DNA of 64,000 bases from Sceloporus undulatus (taxonomy: Eukaryota > Chordata > Lepidosauria > Squamata > Phrynosomatidae), in NCBI RefSeq assembly GCF_019175285.1, contig NC_056522.1, positions 65,000,964 to 65,064,963 on the forward strand, in the 5' to 3' direction. Position numbers and translations under genes: made by a program. Positions 45,353 to 55,931 of the stretch are shown in pieces (within the stretch, counting starts at the first letter, position 1; every line of letters begins with the position of its first letter). Below the pieces are notes generated by a model. That model was not told the DNA's origin. It saw only the letters and a program-made list of their open reading frames with translations, and ran no database searches.

Positions 45353-46282
45353 GCAATAGTTTTTTCAGCAGAGCCCCACTAATTTTCTTTTCAGAATGAC
45401 TTTTGGTGTGATACTTTAATACAAAGCGATATCATTTGCTCCTTCAGGCCTGCATACCTGCTATGTGAAACGCATGCCTTGAATTGACTGTAGGGGGTAC
45501 ACTGTGATGACTTTTGTAGCCCAAGCTGGTGACTCATGTATAAACAGGAAATTGGTTCTTGTACAAAATTGCATTTTGGTGTGTGGCATGTTTTCTTCCT
45601 TAAAAGCAAGATGATTTATCTTCGTGAGAAATGAAAGGGGAGGTATGTGGAGTATTTGACCATCTTTATTATGATTGTGCCTAAGAAGTGGCCATGCTGA
45701 ATGACGTCAAACTGTTAAAGGTAACTTTTAAAGACAACAGACTACTGTTAGAAATTCCAAAAGCTGCACAAAGATTTGGCATAAAGATAGTTGGTGGCAT
45801 AAACATGCCTTGGAGCCTAGGGCAGAAATTCAAGATACGGAAGTATGACTAGAACTAGTCTTGAAAACGCTGCATAGTGATCATCTGAACCAAAAGAGCA
45901 AACAAGACACTGAAGTTGGAAGTGCTACATCTTCATTTTTATTAACAACAAAAGTGTGTGTGGGGGGGGGTTTAACTGATCCCTTTTCCGAACAAAAATT
46001 CATGCTTCTGTGGTTGGCTCTTCACTCCAGAAGGTGACTTTCTTCGCTCCCAAATTAATACCTGTTGTGGAAGTGTTTTTTTTTATTTGTGTGTGTGTAT
46101 GAAAAGGAACAAGTTACTCTTTCTTTCTCATATAGTGTGACAACTATAAAGGGTATATGCTAACAATTTTAAAACAACAACTAGCAACAAGTGAACTATT
46201 TAGTGTGACAAATGGGTGTAAGAGAACCACATTGGTTCTTTAGGAAAAAGTACTCAAAAGAATTTGGAGAAAAATCGGTGTA
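45353..46282. other. Intergenic stretch after OPN3
   Basis: G-run at 45961-45970. No KMO exon and no repeat recognised. Confidence 0.4.
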
Positions 46283-46490
46283 CAGTGGGTCCTTGATATC
46301 TAATCCCCCCCCCAACATGAATACCCAAATCCCTAGATGCTCAAGTCCAATTAAATATAATGACATAGAAAAATGGTGTCCCTTACATAAAATAGCAAAT
46401 TCAGAGTTTGCTTTTTGGAATTTAAATATATATTCTTGAATATTTTCAAGGTGTAGATGCTTGAATCTGTGGATATGGAGGGTTAGCTGT
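46283..46490 (+). mobile_element. Tigger-type MITE, copy 3
   Basis: CAGTGGGTCCTTGATATC at the left, GGAGGGTTAGCTG at the right, with TA on both flanks. Holds GATGCTCAAGTCCAATTAAA and TTGAATATTTTCAAGG. Confidence 0.85.
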
Positions 46491-46802
46491 ATATGTGGGC
46501 TAGGGTTAACCTTTCAGCTGTTTGTTGTCTTTATGTTGCGTCCCCTGGATTTCAGAGCAGCAGTATCCTTCAACCACAATGCTATCCTACCACATGCCAA
46601 CATCCAAAACAAAGATAGTGAAAAGGTTTAACACCCCTTTTGTCCAGCAAGACTTCTTTCTAGTCCCAATCAATTGCACCTACCAAACCATACGTATGGT
46701 CCGCTGTGAGAAACCACGGTGGGATTCTTTGTTTACAATGGGGTTTGATACCATTGTGGTCTGAACCAGTATTAACCCAGTTTATGTAATGGTGAACATC
46801 AT

Positions 46803-47012
46803 TGAGAACTAGCATGGCATAGTATTTTGAGTACTGCACTTGGACTTTAAAGACCAAGGTTCGAATCACCACTTAGCCAAGGAAACCCAGTGGGTGACCT
46901 TGGGGAAATCACATTCTCTCAGACGAAGGCAAAGACAACCCACTTCCCCTGAACAAATCTTCCTCAGAAAACCCTGTCGCCATAGATCAGAAACAACTTG
47001 AAGGCACACAAA
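46803..47012 (+). mobile_element. tRNA-derived SINE-1, copy
   Basis: GAGAACTAGCATGGCATAGT head, B box GGTTCGAATC, body GTGACCTTGGGGAAATCAC, tail GAAGGCACACAAAATC. Confidence 0.8.
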
Positions 47013-47189
47013 ATCTTGTGATGAATAGCACTTTATAGTTGCTAGTGGATCTTGTAACCATGATGCAAAAGAAATGCAGGATGCAATTGACAATTCCTGA
47101 AGTAACACATTTGGATCCAAAAAGTAGATGCATCTTTATGCATATATCCTCCTTGGTCACAGATGATGTAGTCAGGGAGTTGGTCTAAA

Positions 47190-47325
47190 TGTTTTTGTTG
47201 TTTCTGTTACATCCCTTCAAGTCAATTCTGATTTATGGCAAACATTTCATGGAGTTTTATTGGTAAGATTTATTCAGAGGAAGTTTTCCATTGCCTTCCC
47301 TCTTAAGCTGAGAGAATAATTTGCT
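47190..47325 (-). mobile_element. tRNA-derived SINE-1 body fragment
   Basis: TTTTTGTTGTTTCTGTTACA, CAATTCTGATTTATGGCAA and GTAAGATTTATTCAGAGG; the head is missing. Confidence 0.65.
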
Positions 47326-47756
47326 ATTAATATAAGGTTATGAAACTGAAAGGTAACAGTCTTTTTAATTTTCCATTTCTTTATCTTCTATTTATTTAAC
47401 AAATCACCTTGTTCCTGATTAAAGTCACTATTACCAACTGTGCAAAGACCTCTTTACTACTACACATTTTATGTTTCTACAGTACAAAATAGGTTCAGTT
47501 ACACATTGGAATAATGCCTGATTCACAGTGGTATTTTGTGCATTTATTAAGAACGTAGAGGCAACATTGTGTCCAGTCCTTGAAATATATTCATACTACA
47601 GATCTTTGAATTGATACCTGTGGAACATGGCTGTGCAATGCAACCAGGAGGCTAAAGAACTGAACCATTAAGTAAAGGCTAAAATACTACAGCAATGTTA
47701 CTATCAATCAGCAATGTTTTACAACATTCATAATCATCAGCTTGTTTCTAGTGAAT
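47326..47756. other. Unannotated intergenic stretch
   Basis: Nothing coding or repetitive recognised. Confidence 0.4.
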
Positions 47757-47959
47757 AAACTTCTTAACCGGTGGGTCACGACTCACAACCACTTTGGAGG
47801 TCGAACAACCCTTTCACAGGGGTCACTTAAGACCATTGGAAAACAGTAGCAAAATTACATTTATGAAGTAGCAATGAAAATAATTTTATGGTTGGGGGTC
47901 AACACAGCATGAGGAACTGTATTAAAGGGTTGTGGCATTAGGAAGGTTGAGAACCACTG
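47757..47959. mobile_element. SPIN-like non-autonomous hAT element
   Basis: GGTGGGTCACGACTC near the left end, AGGTCGAACAACCCTTTCAC, GGGGTCACTTAAGACCATTG, AACAGTAGCAAAATTACA, TAATTTTATGGTTGGGGGTC, and the right end GGAAGGTTGAGAACCACTG. From memory this is the SPIN_NA/URR1 sequence found in rodents, bats, frogs and lizards and attributed to horizontal transfer. The left terminus is decayed. Confidence 0.7.
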
Positions 47960-48385
47960 ATCTCAGAGCAACTCAGTGAAATTGTTAAGTACATGTATTA
48001 TTTCCAGTCCACAGAAGGTAATCAGGTAGTGGCTTACCTGTAATCACCTGTAATGAAAATATTGGGAGTGGGGTGGCCCTGAAAGGAGGGTGAACGGGTG
48101 TATCATGCTAGATTTCTGAAAGAAAAATAATGACATCAATCACATTAATGCTCACTAGGTACATAGTTTGTGCAACAGAGAGTAAGCTGTAGTAAAAGAC
48201 TAATTTCCTGAAAATAATCCCTCCCTCAAAAGAAAGCAGGAGAAAGAAAGATACACAGACAGTGTGAAAGAAGAACTAGAGACCCCTCTACATAAAAGAA
48301 GGGTGTAAAGGTGCTGTCTGGACTGAATGATGGTTATTGCAAGTCAGGTCCCCTACTGCTTATTGGAGATGAAGATGGTGTCTTG

Positions 48386-48398
48386 TGCCACCTGCTGG
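48386..48398 (-). promoter_or_regulatory. Candidate CTCF site downstream of OPN3
   Basis: The - strand reads CCAGCAGGTGGCA, an exact match to CCASYAGRKGGCR. It points left, towards OPN3, and lies just beside a SINE-1 copy. Binding is inference. Confidence 0.45.
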
Positions 48399-48411
48399 AT
48401 GCTGTGTGGTA

Positions 48412-48566
48412 AGTAATTGTTTTGTACCTTCAAGAAGTTCCCAACTTACAGTGACCCTATCACAGCGTTTCCTTGGCAATATTTGTTCAGAGGAGGTTTG
48501 GCATTGTCTTCTCTGGCCTCCGGTGTCATAGTCCAACATGCAAACCACTAAACCATGCTGGCTCTC
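48412..48566 (-). mobile_element. tRNA-derived SINE-1, internally deleted
   Basis: TTGTTTTGTACCTTCAAG, TTCCTTGGCAATATTTGTTC, then AAACCACTAAACCATGCTGG. Much of the middle, including the B box, is gone. Confidence 0.75.
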
Positions 48567-48584
48567 ATAGCATTTCCTTTATAC

Positions 48585-48940
48585 CAGTGGTTCTCAAATG
48601 TTGGGATGGGACCCCCAGGGGGGATGCGAGAGTTGCTGATGGTGGGGCATGAAACTGGGAGACTGATCCCTCGTCCTCTTCCTCTTCAACTTTTGTATAT
48701 CTAAAATTTACACAGGAATTGAAATTATTGAATTTACTTAAATAAAACTGTTCTAATTTGAATTATATACAGCTTAGCACAAAAGTTGGAATCATACAAG
48801 CCATTATATTCCCTATTACCATATAAGGATGTGAAAGCTGGACAGTTAAGAAAGATAGGGCACTAAATAAACAAAATATTTTTATTCATATACTATGTCA
48901 AGTGTGGGGGTCCCAAGGGTAAAAAGTTTGAGTGCCACCG
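48585..48940. mobile_element. hAT MITE containing an RTE fragment
   Basis: Ends CAGTGGTTCTCAAA and TTTGAGTGCCACCG are inverted repeats (11 of 14). Flanks CTTTATAC (48577-48584) and CTTTGTAC (48941-48948) form an 8-bp duplication with one mismatch. At about 48785-48875 a BovB-type RT segment (CATACAAGCCATTATATTCC; AAGGATGTGAAAGCTGGAC) is nested inside. Confidence 0.8.
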
Positions 48941-48979
48941 CTTTGTACTGTGTGACAGGTATAAGCAGGCATTACCTCT

Positions 48980-49302
48980 CCTCCCAAAACCTGGAGGCAG
49001 AAATAGCATGGAAAGAATAGGGATAAGTTCCTACACCATAAAAAAGAAGAGCAGTTCCACATGCTTCAACAATTTTTTATTCAAAATTATGCATTCAAAC
49101 AAGCAGGTGCAGAAAGCCTTGCCAAAAAAAAACCCCACAATTTTTAAAAATCAAACATTTATACACATAAAACATAGACGTTTATACCCAAAAGTAAACA
49201 AAAATATTTTGAAAGCACCTGAAAGCACTACTTTAACAGAAAACTTGGTGCCAGAGAAAGAAATAACACAGAAATAAGAAGAATAATTTCCTACCCTTCA
49301 AA
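48980..49302. repeat. Unclassified repeat, copy 2 (modules A-B-A)
   Basis: Module A near 48983-49050, module B 49052-49220 and a second module A at 49226-49302 (CTTTAACAGAAAACTTGGTG to TTTCCTACCCTTCAA). Spacing of the A modules is about 243 bp, as in a tandem repeat. Pairs with 43850-44135. Confidence 0.6.
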
Positions 49303-50108
49303 TAATGTGTCTTCCAGCCCTCCATGACAATCCTCTCAGCAACGATGCTGGTAAAAAATGTCCAGCTAGGTAGAGGTGTCTGAGAAGGTATAAAAAGACC
49401 TTTTAAAGGGGGTGTTCTTGATTAGAGACCTGTTTACATACAGAGATTTATACATTAGCTGTATAACAGTATTAGTCCTTAAAGGTTATGTTTATCGAAG
49501 TGCAGTTGAAGAAAAATGTTCAAACGTTCATGCTGCATAATAATGTTCAGTCTTTGGAAGATCAGATAAATTCTTGCTGTTCCCTTGTAAGAATAGCGAG
49601 CACCTCCTGGCTTGTTTTAATCAAGCCCCCTTCATTCATTTCTGCTGAACCTATTAGCATAATGAGCTGTGTTCAAGAGGTTAGGTTACCTTGCAGTAAG
49701 AAATACCTGTACCAATGTTTAGAATTAAGGTTTCTAGTGCAGCCATTCTGTACAAGGATCCCTCCCCCCAACATATTTTCAGCAAGATTCCTGAAGAACA
49801 GATTTTTTTAAAGCTATAGATTTTAATTAATCACTACAATACTTTCAAACTGGATAAACTTCAGTTTGGTAAGCATTTGAGCTAAAGACAAAATAAAAAT
49901 AAAAATCTGGTTCAGTTTATCAAGTTACTGTACTACTAATAAAACTTCTGGAGTTCTAGTTTTTCAAAACCAATATGCAAAGGCAAGATCCCAGCTCTTT
50001 GAAATTATCCAGAGTCCTATTGCAGCTATCAATCTGAGCTATTAAAATCCCCCTATTATATATTAATTTGAGGATACTATCTCAGTAAACTAGCAATATG
50101 GTAACAGC
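49303..50108. other. Unannotated intergenic stretch
   Basis: Nothing recognised; AT-rich. Confidence 0.4.
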
Positions 50109-50332
50109 GGTTCAAAACACACTGCAGAAATAATCCAGTTTGAGACCACTTTAACTGACCTGGCTGAAAGTTAGGGAATCCTGGGAACTGTAGTTTTCTG
50201 AGACATTGAACCTTTTCTGTCAGAGAGCTCTGGTGCCATAATAAACTAAACTTCCCAGGATTCCCTAGCACTGAGCCAGGGCAATTAAAGTGGTCTCAAA
50301 CTGGTTTATTTCTATTTTGGACTAGAGGGACC
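50109..50332. mobile_element. Foldback MITE family B, copy 5
   Basis: GGTTCAAAACACACTGCAG at the left; the right arm holds AAACTGGTTTATTTCT and ends near GGACTAGAGGGACC. Confidence 0.8.
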
Positions 50333-50990
50333 TATAAGATCCTCAAGTATACAGATATGTCAGTAGACGTCAAAGTCAGAACCATCCATGTCATAATAAT
50401 TCTAATTTATATGTACAGTTGTGAAATCTGGACAGTGAAGAAAATCAACACATTTGAAATGTGGCACTAGAGGAGATTTCTACAGATACCATGGACTGCC
50501 AAAAAAGACAAATAAATGGGTTCTAGAGAAAACCAAGCCTGAATTCTCCCTAGAAGCCAAGATGACTATACAGTTGGCCCTTCTTGTACATGCACTTTTA
50601 TACACGGATTCAAGCATCCACAGTTTGCAAATGTTAAAAAAGTATACATTTCAAATATCAAACCTTGTTTTTCCATTTTTATAAGGGACACCATTTTGCT
50701 ATGTCATTATATTTAATGGGACTTGAGCATCCACAGATTTTGTTATCCACAGGGGATCTTGGAACTGTACTTTGGGCATATCATGGGAAGACATGACTCA
50801 TTAGAAAAGGCAATGATGAGTGCTAAGGTAGAAGGCAGTAGGAAAGAAGGCTGTATTAGAAGTGCATAGACTCAGTTAAGGAAGCTACTGTCCTGAGTTT
50901 ATCAGACCTGAGGTGGGCAGTTGATGACCTCTTGGAAGTCTCTCATCCATAGGGTTGTCATGAGAAGAAGTTGATTTGATGGTAAATAAC
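50333..50990 (+). mobile_element. RTE/BovB LINE 3' part, split by a MITE
   Basis: Left half 50333-50570 (GTCAAAGTCAGAACCATCCA; TGTGAAATCTGGACAGTGAAG; GGACTGCCAAAAAAGAC) and right half 50769-50990 (GGGCATATCATGGGAAGAC; CTGAGGTGGGCAGTTGATGA) are contiguous in BovB. Frames are heavily broken. Confidence 0.8.
50571..50766 (-). mobile_element. Tigger-type MITE, copy 4, inside RTE
   Basis: CAGTTGGCCCTTCTTGTAC at the left, GGGGATCTTGGAACTG at the right, TA on both sides. Related to 32415, 33640 and 46283. The RTE sequence resumes directly after it. Confidence 0.85.
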
Positions 50991-51450
50991 AATACATTGG
51001 TTTCAATTTCCTTATGCCGCCTAGAAATGGTTCAGTACAACATTCTATATTCTTTATATGTGTAAGTTATAGCAAATGGAGATGATTTCCCCGGCACTCC
51101 CCCCCCTCTGCTTCCTGCAGGCCCTTGGCTAAAAGCCATGGGTGAAGACGTAAGATAAATTTCATTGATAATAACTGCAAACATGTTATTAAATCTGAAA
51201 CAACATCACTTGTACTCTGTTTCTTCTAGTGTTTAGCAAAGTGCAGGATCTCCCTCTAGTGGTAAATAGATTTTTTTACAATAATATTTAAAAGTGTGTA
51301 AACAAAACTTCAGTATTATTTTTTATGTTTGCTTTTTTTGGGGGGGGGGGGACAGAAGGAAAAGTGATAGTGAGGTTTCTTTTAATTAGTCATATTTACC
51401 TAGTTGATGATTATGGATGTGTTTGATTTACTGGAAGTCTGATTTAAAGA
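50991..51450. other. Unannotated stretch with a CTCF-like motif
   Basis: G-run at 51341-51350. CTCCCTCTAGTGGT at about 51250-51263 resembles a CTCF core on the - strand with the last base off. Confidence 0.35.
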
Positions 51451-51454
51451 TAAA

Positions 51455-51790
51455 GGTAGTCCCTTGACATGAATGTCTAGCTATATCAGACTGTAGGGGG
51501 CAATGCTCATCTCCATTTCTAAGCTGAAAAGCCAGCATTGTCCGAGGACTGCTCTGGTGATCATGTGGCCAGCATGACTATACCAAACGCTGTTACTTTC
51601 CCACTGAAAAGTGGTACCTATTTATCTACTTGTATTTGCATGCTTTTGAACTGCTAGGTTGGCAGAAGCTGGGACTAGTGACAGGAGCTCATCCCATCAT
51701 GCAGCACTCAGGTCTCGAACTGCCAATCTGCCAATCTTGAAATCAACAGAGTCATTATCTTAATCACTTGGGCCACTGCATCCCTCTGTA
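51455..51790 (-). mobile_element. tRNA-derived SINE-3
   Basis: AAAGGTAGTCCCTTGACATG, TGTAGGGGGCAATGCTCATC, CATGTGGCCAGCATGACTA, TTTTGAACTGCTAGGTTGGC and the inverted tRNA-like head with GTCTCGAACTGCC. A lizard SINE family by recall. Confidence 0.75.
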
Positions 51791-52015
51791 AATTTGATTT
51801 ACTGTTCAAAATTTCAAGATCATTTCACAATATGGATGTGCCATCAGCCCTACAGAAGGACATCACTATTCTATCAATTTAATAGGTTTTTTAGCAAATA
51901 ATGCTCTTCCAATGACTGTGGTTTCCATGTGCTACCAAGTTCCCTGTGTTTTAATCAAGCAGTGTTATAACTTCTAGCAGAGACTCTGGTTTCAAAAACT
52001 TTAGAACCTTTTATA

Positions 52016-52370
52016 GGCCCGGTACAAACTGCCCCCAAAGGGCAGCCCAGCAGTGGCCTGTTTCCCTGCAGAGGGACACTGCAGCAGCCAAACTGCCCAG
52101 CATCCCTCCATCCCGGGTTCTTTTTAGGATGGCATGTGCACATCATGAGTTTGCCAATCTATACACTGCATGTAGCTTAGATCAAGATAGCAGCCCCCAT
52201 GTAGATGGGAGGCCACCATTAGGCCACCGCCATGACATGCTAGGGTTATGGAGAGTATGCTTGCCATGTGCTCTGGAACAGTAGTATCGGTGGCGGCACG
52301 CCACCTTTGGCCCATCTATCCCAGGTCATAGTGGAGGTTAGGTTCTCAGTGCTATGTGGTGCTGGGTTTT
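52016..52370. mobile_element. MITE with GGCCCGGTACA terminus
   Basis: GGCCCGGTACAAACTGCCCC is a decayed GGCCYGKTACAGAC-type terminus, similar to the ends of palindrome family A. The far end is not clear. Confidence 0.4.
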
Positions 52371-52618
52371 GACATGTAAGAGTATGTACATAGTTTTAGT
52401 TTTTATTGTTTTAGTATTTCAATTGTTTTAATGTGTACAGTTAAGTGTTTTTATCTTTTGATCACATTTTATTCTTTTAATGAGTGATGTTTTAATACTG
52501 TACTGATTTAATTCTGTTTCAGTGTGCATTTTTGTAAGTTTTTAATTGTACTATTTTAATTTGTAAACCTGCTATGTGTCCCAATTTAGGGGGAAAGCAG
52601 GAAATAAATAAATAACAA
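52371..52618 (+). mobile_element. L2-like LINE 3' end (family A type)
   Basis: T-rich 3' UTR, TTGTAAACCTGCTATGTGTC and GGGGGAAAGCAGGAAATAAA forming a CCTGC/GCAGG stem (52568-52601), then an AATAAATAAATAA tail. Confidence 0.7.
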
Positions 52619-53090
52619 CTTCTCCTTCACCCCCACCATGGGCTGTGTGAAGCAGCTCTTTCTCCCTGCTTCTGTTCCAGCTGTTCCTACTCACCCATTC
52701 CTCTGTCTTCTCCTTTTCTTTCATGGATTTTGATTCCTGTGCTCCCCAACCAGCTGACTTCAAACATGGGAGGGGTTCTGAAACTCTTGCAAAGCAGAGT
52801 GAGGGACCAAAGTGGAAGAAAAGGTAAAAGGGTCAGAAATAAAAAAGATGAGCAAAGAAACACAATCCCTTTGCCCAGTGGGATCAAAGGCAGAAAAACA
52901 ACTTTACTCAGAGCTAACCTTAGGATGAACAAAGAATGTATAGGTGGGAAATGTTGGTGCATGTGTGTATGGAAATACTGTATTCACTGAACCCCTGCAG
53001 AGCTGTGTAGCTATGAATAACCATAGCATTTATGTTAAAACAAGCATTCTGCTTAGCTGGATGGATGTAGACAACTGGTTCCGCACAGCA
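52619..53090. other. Unannotated intergenic stretch
   Basis: Short frames on both strands lack any domain signature. Confidence 0.4.
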
Positions 53091-53094
53091 TTCT

Positions 53095-53335
53095 GTGCCC
53101 TGGTGGCACAATGGTTAAATACTGGTATTGCAGCCATTCACCGTCACAAGGTTGTGAGTTCGATCCCAGGCAGGGCTCTAGGGACCACTCAGTCTTGCAT
53201 TGTTCCATAGGTTTCTCAAATGAGTCCCCAGATTGTTGGGGACAATTAGCTTGCACATGTAAACTACTCAGAGGGAGTGCTTAAGTGCACTGATAAGCGG
53301 TATATAAATGTACTTGCTATTGCTATTGCTATTCT
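53095..53335 (+). mobile_element. tRNA-derived SINE-2 (Sauria-like)
   Basis: TGCCCTGGTGGCACAATGG (A box), GGTTGTGAGTTCGATCC (B box), CCAGATTGTTGGGGACAATT, and the tail GCTATTGCTATTGCTATT. Full length. A second copy lies at 59515-59722. Confidence 0.85.
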
Positions 53336-53344
53336 CCATAGTAT

Positions 53345-53575
53345 GCCATCAGTGGAGATGCATGTAAAAGTGCAAGTAGATAAATAGATACCACTTTGGT
53401 GGGAACCTAACAACCTTCTGTGCAGTCATGCCAGCCACATGATCACAGAATTGTCTTTGCCAATGCTGGCTCTTCAGCTTAGTAACAGAGATGAGCACTG
53501 CCCTTGCTGCTGGAAACAACTTGACAACCTTGTCAAAGGGGAATACCTTTACTTTACCTTTGCCCAGCCAAGAAA
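53345..53575 (+). mobile_element. tRNA-derived SINE-3, 3' part
   Basis: GATACCACTTTGGTGGGAAC, CATGCCAGCCACATGATCAC, TAGTAACAGAGATGAGCACT and TACCTTTACTTTACCTTTGC; opposite orientation to 51455-51790. It joins the tail of the SINE-2 copy. Confidence 0.7.
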
Positions 53576-53985
53576 CACACAAACACTTCGGCCCAAAACA
53601 TGTACTTGTTTGATTGCTAGAAAACTGGCATTATATCGCCAGGAGAATGATTGCAATTTAGATTATGTTCTACCAATTGGGCAGCAAAGTGGAAATGCGT
53701 GTTCTCCATGGTGGTGCCCATTATTTATTTATTTTGAATGCTCTCCCTTGGTATTTAAAATTTTTCTAACTGTAAAAGTTTTAATTAATTATTTAATGGT
53801 TGTGTCGTAAATATTTGCATTGGCAAAAGCAATGGAAAAACCATTTTGAGTTATACACTCTCTTGAGATATTATTATATATCTAAATGAAAGTTATATGG
53901 AAACTGATATCATTATCAACATCACCACAAGAATTCTGCTGTGAATTATTTCTGAATGTACTATTTTATCCTGGAAGTTCCACAG
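53576..53985. other. Unannotated intergenic stretch
   Basis: AT-rich, nothing recognised. Confidence 0.4.
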
Positions 53986-54118
53986 CATCCTGTAACTGGT
54001 AATCGTTCACATCCTGGAATATATCTTACCAAATGCCAATGTTTCAAAAGTATATGTTTAACAGGAAGAGACATGTTATTATATTCCAGAATGTGAACAA
54101 ATTACCAGTTACAGGATA
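53986..54118. repeat. 133-bp inverted repeat
   Basis: CATCCTGTAACTGGTAATCG and TTCACATCCTGGAATATA are mirrored by TATATTCCAGAATGTGAA and ATTACCAGTTACAGGATA, arms of about 38 bp around a 55-bp centre. No other copy in the window; possibly a MITE. Confidence 0.8.
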
Positions 54119-54540
54119 CGGCATTTAATGCAGCAAAGGAGAAAAGGTATCTACTATCATTTTGTGCTAGAAACTAGAAACTAAAATGCCAATCCAGGAA
54201 AAATATAGCATGATGAGTATAGTAGCAAGATCACCATATTTTCTGAAACACACAGTGTATGCAGTATTTTAAGGGATTTCAAGCCAGCAAAGCCCTACAA
54301 CTGAAGGATCAATGTTGTTATTCAAAATAATTGACAACCATTTCCCATCCCTGGCTCCCTCCCAGAGCTCTGGAGGCCCATCCCTCTCTCTGACTTTCTC
54401 ACCTCTCCGTCCTTGTTTGCTGCACTCTCTGTCTCTTCCTCCCATTAGCTACTCCTGGCTCCCCTTTTAATTGCCTCAGCTTCCCTGTCTTTTAACAGCT
54501 TTAACCTTCAGTTCTGGCAAACCAGTGTGAACCAGCTGAA
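54119..54540. other. Unannotated intergenic stretch
   Basis: Nothing recognised. Confidence 0.4.
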
Positions 54541-54962
54541 TGAGGTGATTTTCTTCCTATTGGCTTTTTTTTTTTTTACTGTCCAGCTCTCACATCCATA
54601 CATGGTGAGGGGGAATACAATGGCTTGGATGATCCTCACTCGTGTTCAGAGTTATGTCTTTACATTTTGTGGTCTTGTTCAGTTCATTCTTAGCAGCCCA
54701 GTCCTTCCTGTTCCTAGTCTTCTCATTTTTTGACTGCAGTCTGTGTTCTGATTGATATGAGTCAAGGTATGGGAATTCTTTGACAATTTCAATTTTTTTA
54801 TTGACTAGGATGAATTCTTGTATCACTTTGTTGTTGGTGGTGGAGGTTGTTGTTGTTTTCAGCATTAATCCAACCTTGGCGCTTTCCTCCTTGACCTTCT
54901 TCAGTAATTGTTCCAAGCCTTAGTTGGTTTCTGCTAGTAACAATGTATCATCTGCATAGATT
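54541..54962 (-). mobile_element. RTE/BovB LINE, RT fragment
   Basis: The reverse strand encodes EQLLKKVKEESAKVGLMLK and KKIEIVKEFPYLDS, then TKCKDITLNT, matching the BovB RT segments at 14478 and 25764. Frames broken; T-run at 54570-54579. Confidence 0.8.
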
Positions 54963-55294
54963 GTTAATGTTCCTTCCTCCTATCTTCACTCCTCCTGTCT
55001 CTGAATCCAGTTCACTCTGTGTAAAATATTTTCTGCATACCCTTACTTCTACACAACACCATGAAATAAAAACGTGCACAGAACTTTGTTAGAGCAATTG
55101 GGAATCAAATGTCCACCTGAGTGATACTGAATAAGTCTAGATTAAAACCATCACACAGCTTTAAATTCTTGAAAGGTATCAGCAACAGCTCATTTCCTTT
55201 CTATTCCTTTCTGATTATGATCAAGTGCTGCAACACAACTGAAAGTAATACCATACATTAACAGTGAAATTACATAATGTCAATACAAAACTAA

Positions 55295-55515
55295 GGTCCA
55301 AAACACCCTGCAGGAATAATCCAGTTTGAGACCGCTTTAACTTTCCTGACTCAGTGCTAGGAAATCCTGGAAACTGTAGTGTTTGAGACATTTAGCCTTC
55401 TCTGTCAGAGAGCTCTGGTGCCACAATAAACTATAACTCCCAGGTTTCCCTAGGACTGAGCCAGGGCAGTTAAAGTTGTCTCCGACTGGATTATTTCTGC
55501 AGTGTAGTTTGGACC
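55295..55515. mobile_element. Foldback MITE family B, copy 6, with TAA duplication
   Basis: GGTCCAAAACACCCTGCAG mirrors CTGCAGTGTAGTTTGGACC. Flanked by TAA on both sides, a 3-bp duplication of the PIF/Harbinger kind. Best-preserved copy. Confidence 0.85.
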
Positions 55516-55930
55516 TAAGTCCTGCTGAGCAATATACACCAGAAACACATTTTTAACCTTCTTTAAGGATCCAAACAGAATGAGGTGGACTAGGCATAAT
55601 TCTTCTGGACTTTCTTCAAATATACCATCATAGCACAGCCAAGCTGATTTGGCAGTCAAAACGGAACAGCTTGATCATGGGCTTGATCAAAAAAGTGGTT
55701 ATGTCATTAAAAATCTAGCAGAACTGTAAGGAAAATGCTGGTTTAAAACATCAGAATTCTAATTCCCCCCCCCCCCCCCCCACCTTCCATGAACTGTGAT
55801 GGCAGAATGTCAACCAGTAATTACCAAACTGTATTTTCCTGCTTATGAAGAGTTTTCCTCCATGCACTAGAAGACCCTTTTAAAGAAGGGACCCAATATT
55901 TTAATAAAGTAATTTCATTATCCAACATGT
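55516..55930. other. Unannotated intergenic stretch
   Basis: C-run at 55766-55781; nothing else recognised. Confidence 0.4.
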
Positions 55931-55931
55931 T

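Noticed and set aside
52687-52962. Hydrophobic - strand frame as a KMO C-terminal exon
   Set aside because: No match to the remembered KMO tail and no splice context.
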